DNA of 32,214 nucleotides. Origin: Phycisphaerales bacterium (GTDB lineage Bacteria; Planctomycetota; Phycisphaerae; Phycisphaerales; SM1A02). The notes beneath the pieces were generated by a model that had not been told where the DNA came from, searched no databases, and was given only the letters and a program-made list of their open reading frames with translations. Numbering within the stretch: the first letter of the stretch is position 1; each line of letters begins with the position of its first letter. Positions 31,888 through 32,214 of this stretch are shown here, one piece after another. The stretch is taken from NCBI GenBank assembly GCA_020427695.1, contig JAGQOG010000461.1, positions 1 through 32,214 on the forward strand, written 5' to 3'. The position numbers and the translations under genes are program-made.

Positions 31888-32090
31888 GGCCCGGGATCAC
31901 GGGTCTGCCCCGGGTTCGTGCCTGCTGCATCCGAATGGCTGCCCAACACCGCGGGATCCAAGGTCTTGTGACCCGGGGTGATTCACGCGCGAACCAACGG
32001 CGCCACCCGACGGTCCACCGGTTGGTTCCAGTCCCAGAGGCCCGACATGCGCCGATTCTCCGTCCGTCGAGCAACCCCTCGATGCCCTGG

Positions 32091-32122
32091 TGACACGATG
32101 CGGGTCGTTCCGCATCGTGTCA
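32091..32122. other. 13-bp perfect hairpin
   Basis: TGACACGATGCGG (32091-32103) and CCGCATCGTGTCA (32110-32122) with loop GTCGTT. No T-run follows on either strand, so it is not a standard terminator; it may be a protein-binding site, an RNA element or a processing site. Confidence 0.6.
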
Positions 32123-32173
32123 TCAAGAACCCCTCAGGTATCGGTATCACCGGCCACCCGCAACCGGATTGAC

Positions 32174-32203
32174 AACCGCCCGCGGCTTGCGCCGCGGGCG
32201 GTT
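32174..32203. other. 13-bp perfect hairpin next to a TTGACA
   Basis: AACCGCCCGCGGC (32174-32186) and GCCGCGGGCGGTT (32191-32203), loop TTGC. TTGACA (32169-32174) runs into its left arm, but no -10 stands at the right distance. Its inner nine base pairs are identical to the hairpin at 29146-29169 in the rplM leader. Confidence 0.6.
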
Positions 32204-32214
32204 CAATCATGAAC

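Larger units (their letters stand above)
31888..32214. other. non-coding region with several hairpins to the window end
   Basis: No gene is supported. Three inverted repeats follow each other: GAACCAAC at 31991-31998 with GTTGGTTC at 32021-32028 (loop 22); a 13-bp perfect stem at 32091-32103/32110-32122; and a 13-bp perfect stem at 32174-32186/32191-32203. I compared 31970-32045 with a tRNA because of its GGTTCCAGTCCC stretch, but no acceptor stem or D-arm fits. Confidence 0.5.

Noticed and set aside
31970-32045. Possible tRNA suggested by GGTTCCAGTCCC
   Set aside because: The T-arm consensus is broken (GTTCC for GTTCR) and no acceptor stem, D-arm or anticodon arm can be formed.
29738-32074. 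A 778-codon minus-strand frame across dnaN and rpsI
   Set aside because: It runs antisense to dnaN and rpsI, which are certain, and through the rpsI terminator.
31897-32115. Short minus-strand frame reading VGPLGLEPTG
   Set aside because: This kind of peptide is a well-known spurious translation of non-coding regions. The frame crosses two hairpins and has no start signals.

Overview
The window looks like chromosome of a high-GC planctomycete, most likely of the class Phycisphaerae. I infer this from three things: two exported proteins that end in paired calcium-loop (dockerin-like) repeats of the type D-x-N-x-D-G-x-x-D-G-A-D-L-G-x-L-L-x-x-W-G/S, a typical ending for secreted proteins of that group; a squalene-hopene cyclase; and a tricorn-protease homologue. 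No rRNA, tRNA, CRISPR array or transposase gene was seen. The layout is ordinary housekeeping and exported-protein chromosome, not phage or plasmid.

Layout, left to right. 1-177: no clear gene. 178-4380: TerC-family membrane protein, a phosphoribosyltransferase, a zinc alcohol dehydrogenase and an aminopeptidase P-type (M24) peptidase, arranged as convergent pairs with overlapping 3' ends. 4430-9617 (minus strand): a dockerin-tailed exported protein, a small lipoprotein translationally coupled to L-aspartate oxidase (nadB), and an exported WD40-like beta-propeller protein. 9689-10327: pseudouridine synthase RluA. 10373-14759 (minus): an exported parallel beta-helix protein with a dockerin-like tail, an orphan dockerin-tail fragment, and squalene-hopene cyclase. 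14845-16059: FIST-domain sensor protein. 16069-17985: two ~260-bp modular repeat elements in inverted orientation on either side of a secreted low-complexity protein gene. 17996-19168: thiolase. 19392-24315: a plus-strand run of fructose-1,6-bisphosphatase, tricorn-like protease and a small membrane protein. 24290-28929: MmgE/PrpD protein, a histone-tail/SnoaL-like fusion, a secreted protein of unknown function and a CPBP intramembrane protease. 29101-30379: promoter, leader, rplM, rpsI and terminator. 30731-31846: dnaN. 31847-32214: repeats and hairpins without a gene.

Regulatory reading. A recurring pattern is a TANNNT hexamer (TATACT, TACAAT, TAGACT, TATGAT, TAGCAT, TACACT, TAGTCT, TATCGT) only 5-9 bases in front of the start codon, with no Shine-Dalgarno sequence. 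It occurs at eight genes: ADH, M24 peptidase, nadB, rluA, shc, FIST, MmgE/PrpD and the histone-tail protein. This predicts leaderless mRNAs. Other genes (phosphoribosyltransferase, the 26585 gene, CPBP, fbp, rplM, dnaN) have a Shine-Dalgarno-like sequence, and several of these also have a -10-like hexamer further upstream. Convergent genes often share their last 14-56 bases.

The observations I find most worth checking are the inverted modular repeat pair around 16477-17523, the leaderless promoter class, the histone-tail/SnoaL fusion, the orphan dockerin tail, and the matching hairpins in the rplM leader and downstream of dnaN.
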